Positions 36,347 to 45,183 of a DNA stretch of 64,000 nucleotides are shown here, one piece after another. Location: positions 1,302,001 through 1,366,000 of the forward strand of contig NZ_CP128595.1 in NCBI RefSeq assembly GCF_030444335.1, in the 5' to 3' direction. This DNA comes from Polaribacter huanghezhanensis. GTDB lineage: Bacteria > Bacteroidota > Bacteroidia > Flavobacteriales > Flavobacteriaceae. Both the position numbers and the translations under genes were made by a program. The notes beneath the pieces were generated by a model. That model saw only the letters and a list, made by a program, of their open reading frames with translations. It was not told where the DNA came from and made no database searches. Numbering within the stretch: the first letter of the stretch is position 1; each line of letters starts with the position of its first letter.

Positions 36347-37744
36347 ATGAAAAAATTATTAATTATCCTTTTTTGTTTTGTTTCAGTTTCAATGTTTTCT
36401 CAAACGTCAACTGAAATAGCCACAGAAATAATACCAAGTCAAGGGTTTTCTTTAAGCAACTTATGGCGAGGTGTTTTAGGAATGATTTCTTTATTGGTAA
36501 TCGCCTATTTGTTCTCTAGCAATAAGAAAAAAATTGAATGGAAAACTGTAGGAATTGGTTTGTCTGCACAATTATTAATTGCAGTTGGAGTCTTAAAAGT
36601 AACTTTTGTTCAAAAAATATTTGAATGGATTGGTGGCTTATTTGTAAGTGTTTTAGATTTTACAAGAGCAGGAAGTAAGTTTTTGTTTGAAGGTTTGGTG
36701 GTAGATATGGACAAATTTGGATACATTTTTGCCTTTCAGGTATTGCCAACAATCATCTTTTTCTCAGCATTAACATCGGTTTTATTTTATTTGGGATGGA
36801 TTCAGAAAATTGTAAAAGTATTGGCTTGGTCATTAGCAAAAGTGTTAAAAATATCTGGAGCAGAAAGTTTATCTGTTGCGGGTAATATTTTTCTTGGTCA
36901 AACTGAAGCACCATTATTGATTAAAGCGTATTTAGAAAAAATGAATAAGTCAGAAATGTTGTTGGTGATGATTGGAGGAATGGCAACTGTAGCGGGCGCA
37001 GTTTTGGCTGCGTATATTGGATTTTTAGGTGGAGACGATCCTGTGTTAAGATTGCAATTCGCAAAACATTTATTAGCAGCTTCTGTGATGGCAGCTCCAG
37101 GAGCAATCGTAATTTCTAAAATATTGTATCCACAAGTAGAAGAAATAAATACAGATGTGCGTGTTTCTAGTGAAAAAATAGGCTCAAATATTTTAGATTC
37201 AATAGCAAATGGAACAACAGAAGGATTAAAACTGGCAGTTAATGTTGGTGCAATGTTGTTGGTTTTTGTTGCATTTATTGCAATGATGAACGGAATTCTA
37301 GGTTGGGTTGGAGATATTACTTCTATAAACGATTGGATTGCAGGAAACACTTCTTACCAAAGTTTGTCCTTGGAATTTATGTTAGGATATATTTTTGCAC
37401 CGCTAATGTGGTTAATTGGGGTAGCAACAGATGATATGGCAATGATGGGGCAATTACTAGGAATTAAATTAGTAGCAAGTGAATTTGTTGGATATATACA
37501 ATTGGCTGAATTAAAAAATGTGGCAAGTGCAGTTCATTTAAATTATAATAAATCAGTGATTATGGCAACGTACATGTTGTGTGGTTTTGCTAATTTTGCG
37601 TCTATCGGAATTCAAATTGGTGGAATTGGTTCTTTAGCGCCTGGTCAAAGAAAAACATTGTCAGAATTTGGGATGAAAGCCCTAATTGGAGGAACAATTG
37701 CATCTTTAATGTCTGCTGCAATTGCGGGAATGATTATAGGGTAA
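36347..37744 (+). CDS. nupC: Concentrative nucleoside transporter (NupC family)
   Basis: A 465-residue inner-membrane permease that uses an ion gradient to import nucleosides. It starts with a hydrophobic signal-like segment (MKKLLIILFCFVSVSMFSQ), often seen in the Bacteroidota versions, then 'GVLGMISLLVIAYLFSS', and the core CNT sequences 'GNIFLGQTEAPLLIKAYL' (about 178-195) and 'GLKLAVNVGAMLLVFVAF'. It lies in a nucleotide-related neighbourhood with thyA and folA, though a four-helix-bundle gene stands between. Confidence 0.92.
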   Translation: MKKLLIILFCFVSVSMFSQTSTEIATEIIPSQGFSLSNLWRGVLGMISLLVIAYLFSSNKKKIEWKTVGIGLSAQLLIAVGVLKVTFVQKIFEWIGGLFVSVLDFTRAGSKFLFEGLVVDMDKFGYIFAFQVLPTIIFFSALTSVLFYLGWIQKIVKVLAWSLAKVLKISGAESLSVAGNIFLGQTEAPLLIKAYLEKMNKSEMLLVMIGGMATVAGAVLAAYIGFLGGDDPVLRLQFAKHLLAASVMAAPGAIVISKILYPQVEEINTDVRVSSEKIGSNILDSIANGTTEGLKLAVNVGAMLLVFVAFIAMMNGILGWVGDITSINDWIAGNTSYQSLSLEFMLGYIFAPLMWLIGVATDDMAMMGQLLGIKLVASEFVGYIQLAELKNVASAVHLNYNKSVIMATYMLCGFANFASIGIQIGGIGSLAPGQRKTLSEFGMKALIGGTIASLMSAAIAGMIIG

Positions 37745-37783
37745 AAGGTTTTAGGCAAAAGCTAAAAGTAGAAAGGTGAAAGT

Positions 37784-38143
37784 ATGAGAAACTTTAGGAA
37801 ACTTGATGTTTGGAATGATGCTAGGTTTTTAGTTAAAGAAGTTTATGTCATCACATCAAAATTGCCTTCTTCAGAAAAATTTGGATTAATTTCTCAAATT
37901 AATAGATGCGTAATTTCTGTACCTGCAAATATTGCAGAAGGAAGCACAAAGGATTCTCAAAAAGATTTTATTCGATTTTTACAATTTAGTTTAGGATCTG
38001 CCTATGAGTTAGAATCACATTTAATTTTATGTTCAGATTTAAATTTTATTGAAGAGAAAGAATTAAATTTGACTATTGATAAAATTCAAATTTTACAAAG
38101 ACGAATTTCATCTTTAATAAAATACAATCAATCTAAACTTTAA
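37784..38143 (+). CDS. Four-helix-bundle protein (23S rRNA intervening-protein family)
   Basis: A 119-residue, mostly helical protein of the S23/IVP four-helix-bundle family. The segments 'FRKLDVWNDARFLVKEVYVI', 'LISQINRCVISVPANIAEG' and 'LQFSLGSAYELESHLILC' are its conserved blocks. Relatives were first described as proteins encoded inside intervening sequences of 23S rRNA, but this copy is a free-standing gene placed between nupC and thyA. Its function is unknown. Short, partly inverted purine-rich and pyrimidine-rich flanks surround it (37745-37780 and 38144-38172). A second, more distant paralogue occurs at 51613. Confidence 0.85.
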   Translation: MRNFRKLDVWNDARFLVKEVYVITSKLPSSEKFGLISQINRCVISVPANIAEGSTKDSQKDFIRFLQFSLGSAYELESHLILCSDLNFIEEKELNLTIDKIQILQRRISSLIKYNQSKL

Positions 38144-38172
38144 CCACTTACCCAAAACCATTTACCTAAAAT

Positions 38173-38997
38173 ATGAAACAATATTTAGATTTAGTGAAGC
38201 ACGTTTTAGAAAACGGAAACGCAAAAGGAGACAGAACAGGTACAGGAACTAAAAGTGTTTTTGGACATCAAATGCGTTTTGATTTAAGTGAAGGTTTTCC
38301 GATGGTAACCACTAAAAAACTACATTTAAAATCGATAATTTATGAATTGTTATGGTTTATAAATGGAGATACAAATATTAAATATTTACAAGAGAATGGT
38401 GTGAAAATCTGGAATTCTTGGGCGGATGAAAAAGGAGACTTAGGTCCAGTTTACGGACATCAATGGCGTAATTGGAATAGCGATGATATTGATCAATTAC
38501 AAGAAGTAATTACAACGTTAAAAAACAATCCTAATTCTAGAAGAATGTTGGTTTCTGCATGGAATCCATCGGTTTTGCCAGATACTTTTAAATCATTTTC
38601 AGAAAATGTTGCCAACGGAAAAGCAGCTTTGCCGCCATGTCATGCGTTCTTTCAGTTTTATGTAGCAGACGGAAAATTATCTTGTCAATTGTATCAGCGT
38701 AGCGCAGATATTTTTTTAGGCGTTCCGTTTAATATTGCAAGTTATGCTTTATTTACTATGATGATAGCGCAAGTTTGTGGGTATCAAGCAGGAGAATTTA
38801 TCCATACTTTTGGCGATGCACATATTTACAATAATCATGTAGAACAATTAGAATTGCAATTGTCTAGAGAAGTAAGAGCGTTGCCAAAAATGAAAATCAA
38901 TCCAGAAATTACTTCCATTTTTGATTTTAAATTTGAAGATTTTGAATTGGTAGATTACAATCCACATCCACATATTAAAGGAAAAGTTGCTGTTTAA
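38173..38997 (+). CDS. thyA: Thymidylate synthase
   Basis: A 274-residue enzyme that makes dTMP from dUMP with methylenetetrahydrofolate. The catalytic cysteine is in [11 protein letters not shown] (C156), and the family motifs '[20 protein letters not shown]', '[12 protein letters not shown]' and '[18 protein letters not shown]' are intact. It is two bases before folA, whose product regenerates tetrahydrofolate, a classic pairing. Confidence 0.97.
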   Translation: MKQYLDLVKHVLENGNAKGDRTGTGTKSVFGHQMRFDLSEGFPMVTTKKLHLKSIIYELLWFINGDTNIKYLQENGVKIWNSWADEKGDLGPVYGHQWRNWNSDDIDQLQEVITTLKNNPNSRRMLVSAWNPSVLPDTFKSFSENVANGKAALPPCHAFFQFYVADGKLSCQLYQRSADIFLGVPFNIASYALFTMMIAQVCGYQAGEFIHTFGDAHIYNNHVEQLELQLSREVRALPKMKINPEITSIFDFKFEDFELVDYNPHPHIKGKVAV

Positions 38998-38999
38998 TT

Positions 39000-39503
39000 A
39001 TGAGTACAATTACAATTATAGCAGCAATAGCAAATAACAATGCTTTAGGAAAAGACAATGATTTAATTTGGCATTTACCAGTCGATTTAAAACGCTTTAA
39101 AAAGGTAACTTCTGGGCATCATATTTTAATGGGCAGAAACACGTTTGAATCTATTGGAAAACCCTTGCCAAATAGAACAACAGTTATTATCACCAGAAAT
39201 AAAAACTACCAAGCAGAAGGTTGTATTGTTGTTGATAGCATTGAAAAAGCAATTGAAGTTGCCAAAGAAGATGCACAAATTTTTATTATTGGCGGAGCAC
39301 AAATTTACAAACAAGCAATGGCTTCTAATTTAGTAGATCAATTAGATATCACTCAAGTGCATCAGTCTTTTGATGCCGATGTTTTTTTTCCTGAAATTGA
39401 CTCTAAAATTTGGTATGAGATTGCTCGAGAAGATTTTTCTTCTGATGAAAAAAATAAATATGATTATAGTTTTATCAGTTATCAAAAAAGAAAGGATAAC
39501 TAA
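39000..39503 (+). CDS. folA: Dihydrofolate reductase
   Basis: A 167-residue enzyme reducing dihydrofolate to tetrahydrofolate with NADPH. The N-terminal 'IAAIANNNALGKDNDLIWHLPVDLKRFK' has the conserved Trp and the catalytic acidic residue, followed by 'HHILMGRNTFESIGKPLPNRTTVIITR'. The gene follows thyA by two bases and shares its last four bases with the convergent DUF6146 gene. Confidence 0.96.
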   Translation: MSTITIIAAIANNNALGKDNDLIWHLPVDLKRFKKVTSGHHILMGRNTFESIGKPLPNRTTVIITRNKNYQAEGCIVVDSIEKAIEVAKEDAQIFIIGGAQIYKQAMASNLVDQLDITQVHQSFDADVFFPEIDSKIWYEIAREDFSSDEKNKYDYSFISYQKRKDN

Positions 39504-39910
39504 TAAGAAAGTTTCATTTTGTACTTCTGTTCTGCAAATTTAAAGTACCAGTACAATTTATAATTTACATCTAAACCATAATCAATATTCGCTTGATAAT
39601 CGATTGCGTTTTCATAAATATTAGAGTTAAATCGTTGAGGATATCTAACCCTATTATTCCAAACATTTACATAAAGTCTATTTTTATTTTTTAAATACGA
39701 TTCAGAATAATATTCCTTTGATCTGGCTTGGGTATTTAAAAAAGTAGTAAATCCTGGGTCTATAATAATAATTTCGTATTGTAATGCTTCATTAGCAATT
39801 ACAACAGGTTGCTCTTTTATCGTCGTATTATTTTTTGTTTGATATGAACCACAACTAACAATCAATAAAATAAAAGGGATAAGGAATGTATAAAATTTTA
39901 GCTGTTTCAT
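39500..39910 (-). CDS. DUF6146-type lipoprotein
   Basis: A predicted 136-residue lipoprotein starting MKQLKFYTFLIPFILLIVSCGS, with a lipobox ending at the cysteine near residue 20. The start at 39910 is chosen over an upstream ATG (39958), since the upstream codons add no signal-like sequence. The conserved core 'YEIIIIDPGF', then 'WNNRVRYPQRFNSNIYENAIDY' and 'NIDYGLDVNYKLYWYFKFA', is a pattern I recognise from uncharacterised Flavobacteriaceae lipoproteins. Likely inner or outer membrane anchored; no function is known. Confidence 0.7.
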   Translation of the reverse strand: MKQLKFYTFLIPFILLIVSCGSYQTKNNTTIKEQPVVIANEALQYEIIIIDPGFTTFLNTQARSKEYYSESYLKNKNRLYVNVWNNRVRYPQRFNSNIYENAIDYQANIDYGLDVNYKLYWYFKFAEQKYKMKLSY

Positions 39911-40008
39911 AATCAGTAAATTATTTAGTGAAGGTCTAAAAAATAATTGAAAAAGCATTGATTTATTCAGGTTTTAACATTAATTTTCAGCATCAAATTT
40001 AATTTAAT

Positions 40009-41358
40009 ATGCGTAAAATTATTTTCTACCTATTTATAGCAGCAGTCTTATTTTCTTGTAATCAACCAGAGATTAAAAAAGCACCCTACAAGATTTTAAA
40101 CGAAAAAGAGAGAGCAGTAGTACAAGACGAAATTATTGAAGATCGTTTTAACAACCTACTTCCTAAGTTGATGGACGAAACCGATATTGATATGTGGGTT
40201 GTAATTTCTAGAGAATACAACGAAGATCCTGTGATAAAAACCATGTTGCCATCAACTTGGTTAAATGCAAGAAGAAGAACCATTTTGGTATTTTACCGAA
40301 ACAAAGAGAAAAACACCATCGAAAAATTGGCCGTTGCAAGATATGATGTTGGAAAAAACATCAAATCGGCATGGAATAAAGAGAAAGAACCAAATCAATG
40401 GAAAGCATTAAATAGGATTATTGAAGAACGGAATCCAACTAAAATAGGTGTAAATATTTCTAAATATTTTGCATTGGCTGATGGATTGGTAAAAACGGAT
40501 CATGATGAATTTGTAGAGAATTTATCAAAAGCCAATCAAAAGAAAATTGTTTCTGCAGAAAAATTAGCAATTGGTTGGATAGAAACTAGAACTCCAAAAG
40601 AAATGGAGTTGTTTAGAAACTTAGTGAAAATTACGCACGATATTATTGATGAAGCATTTACTAATAATGTGATAAAACCAGGAGAAACAACTACGAATGA
40701 CGTTGTTTGGTGGATGCGTCAAAAAGTGACAGATCTGGGATTAAGCACTTGGTTTCATCCAACAATAGATATTCAACGAAGTAAAGAACCTTTAAAACCT
40801 CATATTTATTCGTTTTCAAAAGCCAAAAATAATCAGGTAATTTTGCCTGGTGATTTATTGCATTGCGATTTTGGAATAAGTTATCTTGGCTTAAATACCG
40901 ATTGCCAGCAGCATGCCTATGTATTAGGGAAAGATGAAACAGAAGTTCCAGCATTTTTAGTTGATGCTTTTGCAAAAGGAAATCGTTTGCAAGATATTTT
41001 AACAAACAATATGCAAGTAGGAAAAACCGGAAATGAAATTCTAGTAGCTTCTTTAAATCAAGCAAAAAAAGAAGGATTACAACCTTCAATATATTCTCAT
41101 CCTTTGGGGCTTTTTGGTCATAGTGCCGGAACTACGATTGGAATGTGGGATTCTCAAGGCGGAGTGCCTTTTAATGGAGATTATCTGTTACATAAAAATA
41201 CGGTGTACGCAATTGAACTAAATGTTACTGTTGCTATAAAAGAATGGCAAAAAGACATTAGAATTATGCTAGAAGAAGCTGGTTTTTTTGGAGATGGAAA
41301 ACATGAGTTTGTAAATGAAAGACAAGAAGCAATTAAACCAATAAAAATTAACTATTAA
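40009..41358 (+). CDS. M24 family metallopeptidase lipoprotein (Xaa-Pro type)
   Basis: A 449-residue lipoprotein starting MRKIIFYLFIAAVLFSCNQ, with a lipobox cysteine at about residue 17. An N-terminal creatinase-like domain ('DIDMWVVISREYNEDPVI') precedes the M24 pita-bread domain, with 'LHCDFGISYLGLNTDCQQHAYVLG' and the later histidine 'GLFGHSAGTTIGMWD' and 'YAIELNVTVA'. Several metal-binding acids and the histidine seem present. It may cleave proline-containing peptides in the periplasm. It ends one base into the next gene, tag. Confidence 0.85.
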   Translation: MRKIIFYLFIAAVLFSCNQPEIKKAPYKILNEKERAVVQDEIIEDRFNNLLPKLMDETDIDMWVVISREYNEDPVIKTMLPSTWLNARRRTILVFYRNKEKNTIEKLAVARYDVGKNIKSAWNKEKEPNQWKALNRIIEERNPTKIGVNISKYFALADGLVKTDHDEFVENLSKANQKKIVSAEKLAIGWIETRTPKEMELFRNLVKITHDIIDEAFTNNVIKPGETTTNDVVWWMRQKVTDLGLSTWFHPTIDIQRSKEPLKPHIYSFSKAKNNQVILPGDLLHCDFGISYLGLNTDCQQHAYVLGKDETEVPAFLVDAFAKGNRLQDILTNNMQVGKTGNEILVASLNQAKKEGLQPSIYSHPLGLFGHSAGTTIGMWDSQGGVPFNGDYLLHKNTVYAIELNVTVAIKEWQKDIRIMLEEAGFFGDGKHEFVNERQEAIKPIKINY

Positions 41359-41909
41359 TGCAGAAAAGATGTTTTTGGGTAAATAATGACCCGCTATATA
41401 TTGAATATCATGATAAAGAATGGGGAAAGCCAGTGTATGATGACGCAACGTTGTTTGAGTTTTTGTTATTAGAAACTTTTCAAGCGGGTTTAAGTTGGAT
41501 AACAATTCTGAAAAAACGAGAAAACTTTAGAAAAGCTTTTGATCATTTCGATTATCAAAAAATTGCAAATTACAAGCAGGATAAATTTGATGAGTTAATT
41601 GTAAATTCAGGGATTATTAGAAATAAACTAAAAGTAAAATCTGCCATTACAAATGCACAATTATTTATGGAGATTCAGAAGGAATTTGGTTCGTTTTCAA
41701 AATTTATTTGGAATTATGTTGATGGAAAACCAATCAAAAACTCTTTTAAAACAAGAGAAGAAGTACCAGCAACAACAGAACTTTCAGATACAATTTCTAA
41801 AGAGTTGAAAAAACGCGGATTTAAATTTGTTGGCTCAACAATTATTTATGCTTTTATGCAGGCAACCGGAATGGTTAATGATCATTCAACAGACTGTTTT
41901 TGTTATTAA
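41358..41909 (+). CDS. tag: DNA-3-methyladenine glycosylase I
   Basis: A 183-residue base-excision repair enzyme that removes 3-methyladenine. The N-terminal 'CFWVNNDPLYIEYHDKEWGKPVYDD' has the zinc cysteine and catalytic Glu region, then 'FEFLLLETFQAGLSWITILKKRENFR', and the C-terminal 'HSTDCFCY' closes the zinc site. The first base of the ATG is the last base of the preceding TAA stop. Confidence 0.95.
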   Translation: MQKRCFWVNNDPLYIEYHDKEWGKPVYDDATLFEFLLLETFQAGLSWITILKKRENFRKAFDHFDYQKIANYKQDKFDELIVNSGIIRNKLKVKSAITNAQLFMEIQKEFGSFSKFIWNYVDGKPIKNSFKTREEVPATTELSDTISKELKKRGFKFVGSTIIYAFMQATGMVNDHSTDCFCY

Positions 41910-41914
41910 AAAAG

Positions 41915-42679
41915 ATGAGTATAATTTCTATTTCAAGACCAGATTTAAAGAAAATCATTAATTTATTTAATAGAAAAATAGGCCTTTTCTTTTTGGGAGT
42001 TGCCGGTTTGTATATAGACGGTGTTCATTTTTCAGAAAAACTTGAATACAATCAAATTTTGATAAATATTATTATGTTGATTGGATTCTGGTTATTGTAT
42101 TCAAGATCAACAAAAAGAACAAAAGAATTGATGATTTATGCGGTTATACTTGGTTTTATTGGTGAATATTTCTTTTCGGTTTTTTTAGGAATGTATAGGT
42201 ATAGATTGGGTAATGTTCCATTGTATATTCCTTTTGGTCACGCAGCGGTATTTGCTAGAGTGTATGTTTTTTCTAAAGCATCAATAGTTAAAAAAAATCA
42301 TAAAGCTTTAGAGCGTTTTTTGTATATAATCATTTCATTATTTGCTTTAGGATACTTGTGTTTTTTTAATGATGTTTTTGGTTTTATTATGACATTAGGT
42401 GTCTTTGTGTTGTTGATGAAAAGACCAAAAGGCAGAATGTTTTTTTTAACGATGTATATAGTTGTAGCAGTTTTAGAAATTGGCGGTACAGTTTATGGTG
42501 CATGGAAATGGCCAGATACAGCTTTTGGTATTTTTGGCTTTTTACCAAGTCATAATGCACCAAGTGGAATTAGTTTGTTTTACTTTTTGCTAGATATAGG
42601 CTGCTTTGTGTTATATACACAACGAAACAAAATTGCTTGGAGCAGAGTAAAGAATATTAGAAAAATAAATAAATTATGA
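41915..42679 (+). CDS. Multi-pass membrane protein of unknown function
   Basis: A protein of 254 residues from MSIISISRPDL, with about eight hydrophobic helices and short polar loops. An upstream TTG (41900) in frame would overlap tag and is less likely. Near 'GAWKWPDTAFGIFGFLPSHNAPSGISLFYFLLD' there is a conserved-looking polar stretch between helices. I cannot place the family with confidence. The stop overlaps the start of the next gene by four bases (ATGA), so the two are probably translationally coupled. Confidence 0.7.
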   Translation: MSIISISRPDLKKIINLFNRKIGLFFLGVAGLYIDGVHFSEKLEYNQILINIIMLIGFWLLYSRSTKRTKELMIYAVILGFIGEYFFSVFLGMYRYRLGNVPLYIPFGHAAVFARVYVFSKASIVKKNHKALERFLYIIISLFALGYLCFFNDVFGFIMTLGVFVLLMKRPKGRMFFLTMYIVVAVLEIGGTVYGAWKWPDTAFGIFGFLPSHNAPSGISLFYFLLDIGCFVLYTQRNKIAWSRVKNIRKINKL

Positions 42680-43374
42680 AAAAAGTATTGTTATTATTAA
42701 TGTTAGTTTCAATTGGATTATATGCTCAAGAAAAAAAAGCATCAAGCAATTTTTCAACTACAACTGTAGAAAAGTTAGACTTAAATAAAATATTTGATAA
42801 AAAAACAGGTGAAAAAATTTCTCCAAGAAAGTTTTTAAAATTAAGAAAATCAGATAAAAATTATATTCTAGAACGTGTTATAGATAAGTATGGTAATATT
42901 GAGAGGTATCTTTATGTAAAAACAACGAAAAAATTAATAACAAGAGATGTAAGTAATCGAATAAAACCCGGAGAGAAGTTCCCAAACTTTAACTTAAAAA
43001 CTATAGAAAATAGAAGGATAGTATTAGATAAACTTAAAAAAAAGATTGTAATTATACGATTCGAAATGGAAGCTAATAGTTTTAGATTTAAAAAGAGAGA
43101 AATTTTAGAATTAGATAATCAAATTAATGAACTTAAAAATAAAAACGAAAAAGTTGAAGCTTTGATCATATTTATTTCAAATGCTTCTGAAATTAAAAAA
43201 GGATTTAACCTTAAAAAATCAAATTTTAAATTAGTGGCAAATGGGCAGAATTTTAATGAAAGATACTTTATCACTAGATACCCAACTACTATTGTAATTG
43301 ATGGAAAAGGGAATCTTATTGATTATTTTTCTTACTCAGGTGAAATTGTTTTAAAAGATTTAATTAAAAAATAA
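42676..43374 (+). CDS. Secreted thioredoxin-fold protein lacking a CxxC motif
   Basis: A 232-residue exported protein (signal peptide MKKVLLLLMLVSIGLYAQ). Residues 95-230 look like a thioredoxin/AhpC-type fold: 'IKPGEKFPNFNLKTI', then a beta-strand 'KKIVIIRFEM' where a redox CxxC would be expected, and the cis-proline segment 'YFITRYPTTIVIDGKGNLIDYFSYSG'. There is no cysteine at all at the active-site position, so it is unlikely to be a disulfide enzyme. It may have a binding or structural role. It is coupled to the membrane-protein gene upstream. Confidence 0.65.
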   Translation: MKKVLLLLMLVSIGLYAQEKKASSNFSTTTVEKLDLNKIFDKKTGEKISPRKFLKLRKSDKNYILERVIDKYGNIERYLYVKTTKKLITRDVSNRIKPGEKFPNFNLKTIENRRIVLDKLKKKIVIIRFEMEANSFRFKKREILELDNQINELKNKNEKVEALIIFISNASEIKKGFNLKKSNFKLVANGQNFNERYFITRYPTTIVIDGKGNLIDYFSYSGEIVLKDLIKK

Positions 43375-43432
43375 TTTCAAATAATTAAAAAAATATAAGA
43401 TTCTGAGCTTAGATGTTTGCAAGAGAATTCAA

Positions 43433-43624
43433 CTAGCTTTTACTATAAATCCGAATTGCACTAAATATTAAGATGGCAATTAGCATCCAAAAACCAACTT
43501 TTAACGCAGTGTTTTTGTAGTATTTTTTATGGTTGATAATGTCTTTTCTATAACTCCAAATCATTAGAAAAAGAAAAGCTAAAACAAAAATTCCAGCAAA
43601 AATTAATTGACCATTGGTAAACAT
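43433..43624 (-). CDS. Small two-helix membrane protein
   Basis: A 63-residue protein with hydrophobic helices at about residues 7-25 and 44-58, separated by a polar basic loop (RKDIINHKKYYKN). No enzyme motif is seen. It is read opposite to the next gene, with 33 bases between starts. The pattern is common in Flavobacteriia but has no assigned function. Confidence 0.6.
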   Translation of the reverse strand: MFTNGQLIFAGIFVLAFLFLMIWSYRKDIINHKKYYKNTALKVGFWMLIAILIFSAIRIYSKS

Positions 43625-43657
43625 AAAATCGTATTTTTATGCAAAAATACAAATTAA

Positions 43658-44380
43658 ATGAAGACAGCAATTGTTTTTGGAGCAACTTCTGGTATCGGAA
43701 AATCTCTAACAGAAATATTAGTTAAAAACAACTATAAAGTTGCAATTACTGGTAGAAGGTTAGAATTGTTGGAAGCATTAAAAAATAAATATCCAGATCA
43801 AATTTTAGTCAAACAAAACGATATTCAGCAACTAGAAGAGGTTGAAAAAGTTTTCAATGAAATTGTAGCAGAATTTAAAACCATCGATTTAATTGTGCAA
43901 TCTTCTGGAGTTGGATTTGTAAATCCGAGATTAGAATGGAACTTGTTAGCACAAACAATTAACACAAATGTTTTAGGTGTTACAAAATTATATGCTTTAG
44001 CATACAAGCTATTTAAACAACAGCAATTTGGACATTTGGTTGGTATTTCTTCTATTGCATCGATCAGAGGAAATAGAGCAGCGCCAGATTATTTTTCATC
44101 CAAAGCATATCAAAAAGCATTTTTAGAAAGTTTGTATATCAAAACAAAATCGATAAAATCTAAGAAAGTATTTATTACAGATATTCGTCCAGGATTTGTA
44201 GATACACCAATGGCTTTAGGCGATGATATTTTTTGGATGGTTCCTTTAGATAAAGCGGCAACTCAAATTTATTTAGCAATTAAAAAGAAAAAAAGAGTGG
44301 CATACATTTCTAAACGTTGGGCAATCGTTGCTTTTGTATTAAAAATAGCTCCAGCTTGGCTGCTAAAAAAACTATTATAA
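43658..44380 (+). CDS. Short-chain dehydrogenase/reductase family protein
   Basis: A 240-residue SDR enzyme. The nucleotide-binding motif 'IVFGATSGIGKSLTEI' is at residues 4-19, the catalytic 'SSIASIRGNRAAPDYFSSKAYQKAF' region contains Ser and the YxxxK pair (about 135-159), and 'RPGFVDTPMA' follows. The C-terminus is hydrophobic (WAIVAFVLKIAPAWLLKKL), suggesting membrane association. Substrate is unknown. Confidence 0.88.
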   Translation: MKTAIVFGATSGIGKSLTEILVKNNYKVAITGRRLELLEALKNKYPDQILVKQNDIQQLEEVEKVFNEIVAEFKTIDLIVQSSGVGFVNPRLEWNLLAQTINTNVLGVTKLYALAYKLFKQQQFGHLVGISSIASIRGNRAAPDYFSSKAYQKAFLESLYIKTKSIKSKKVFITDIRPGFVDTPMALGDDIFWMVPLDKAATQIYLAIKKKKRVAYISKRWAIVAFVLKIAPAWLLKKLL

Positions 44381-44382
44381 TT

Positions 44383-44475
44383 GTCATTTCGAAAGAACGA
44401 CGAAAGGAGTGACGAGAAATCTCATGAGTTTAACTAAAAGGTTTCTCCTCAGCACTTCATTTGAAAATGATAATT
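44383..44475. repeat. Palindromic dispersed element
   Basis: The left half begins GTCATTTCGAAAGAACGACGA and ends in GAGAAATCTCATGAG. The right half (AAAAGGTTTCTCCTCAGCACTTCATTTGAAAATGATA), reverse-complemented, resembles the left half, so the element folds back on itself. It lies just before the MazG-like gene, and upstream in-frame codons of that gene run through it. Confidence 0.6.
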
Positions 44476-44523
44476 AGCAAAAAAATAAATCAAGAAGAAA
44501 AAATAAACATACAATCAAAACCC

Positions 44524-44910
44524 ATGAAAAACAAAATCGCAGCAGTAACCAAATTTCACACCGCTTTTAAATTAAATATGAACCAAGAGCCAATTGCTCA
44601 TATTGGAGAAGATAGAAACCTATTGCGTTTCAATTTAATGAAAGAAGAAAATGAAGAATATTTAGAAGCGGCACAAAATAACGATTTAATTGAGGTTGCC
44701 GATGCACTTGGCGATATGCTGTACATTTTATGTGGAACAATTATAGAACACGGAATGCAAGATAAAATTGAAGAAGTCTTTAACGAGATTCAACGTAGTA
44801 ACATGAGTAAATTAGGTAAAGACGGAAACCCAATTTATCGTGAAGACGGAAAAGTATTGAAAGGACCCAATTATTTTAAACCAAATATTAAAGAGATTTT
44901 AGAGAATTGA
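44524..44910 (+). CDS. MazG-like nucleoside triphosphate pyrophosphohydrolase
   Basis: A protein of 128 residues from MKNKIAAVTKFHTAF; an upstream ATG at 44461 reads through a dispersed repeat and is unlikely. The all-alpha NTP pyrophosphatase fold shows as 'RFNLMKEENEEYLEAAQNNDLIEVADALGDMLYILCGTII', with the metal-binding E-E-x-x-E and D-A-L-x-D pattern. It probably hydrolyses unwanted nucleotides. The C-terminal 'GKDGNPIYREDGKVLKGPNYFKP' is typical of a subgroup found in many bacteria and phages. Confidence 0.82.
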   Translation: MKNKIAAVTKFHTAFKLNMNQEPIAHIGEDRNLLRFNLMKEENEEYLEAAQNNDLIEVADALGDMLYILCGTIIEHGMQDKIEEVFNEIQRSNMSKLGKDGNPIYREDGKVLKGPNYFKPNIKEILEN

Positions 44911-44919
44911 TTTTTACGT

Positions 44920-45005
44920 TTCGCTAACTTATATGATATCGAACGTTTTAATGATTTATATCAGTAGTTAGCAAAGTTATCAAAAATTAAATTTAGAAAA
45001 AAACT
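44920..45005. repeat. 85-bp dispersed repeat, copy 1
   Basis: This stretch matches 55160-55245 at about 67 of 80 aligned bases with no gaps. It contains an imperfect inverted repeat (CGCTAACTTATATGATATC against GATTTATATCAGTAGTTAGC). It lies just after the MazG-like gene stop. Confidence 0.7.
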
Positions 45006-45073
45006 TCATTATTTTGTAACATTCTAGTGCTTTAGAGTACTTATAGTTGTATAAAACTTAAAACCATGTATTT

Positions 45074-45178
45074 ATGAAAACAAATAGAAAGGAAAGATTG
45101 AAAACAATAAAAGAAAAATTACTTAAATTTCACTATTGCGAGGTAAAAGCCTTTAACAGAATATTAGGGATTAAATAA
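45074..45178 (+). CDS. Possible 34-residue basic peptide
   Basis: A short open frame from ATG (45074) encodes MKTNRKERLKTIKEKLLK and then a segment with FHYCEVKAF and NRILGIK, ending in TAA. It is strongly basic with a helical look. It has no recognised homologue and could be a chance frame in the 273-base gap between two genes. Confidence 0.25.
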   Translation: MKTNRKERLKTIKEKLLKFHYCEVKAFNRILGIK

Positions 45179-45183
45179 CCAGA

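Noticed and set aside
37784..38143. The four-helix-bundle gene as an rRNA intervening sequence
   Set aside because: There is no 23S rRNA around either copy; both lie between protein genes.
44461..44523. An upstream start for the MazG-like gene
   Set aside because: These codons fall in a dispersed palindromic repeat and give no family-like sequence; the ATG at 44524 fits better.
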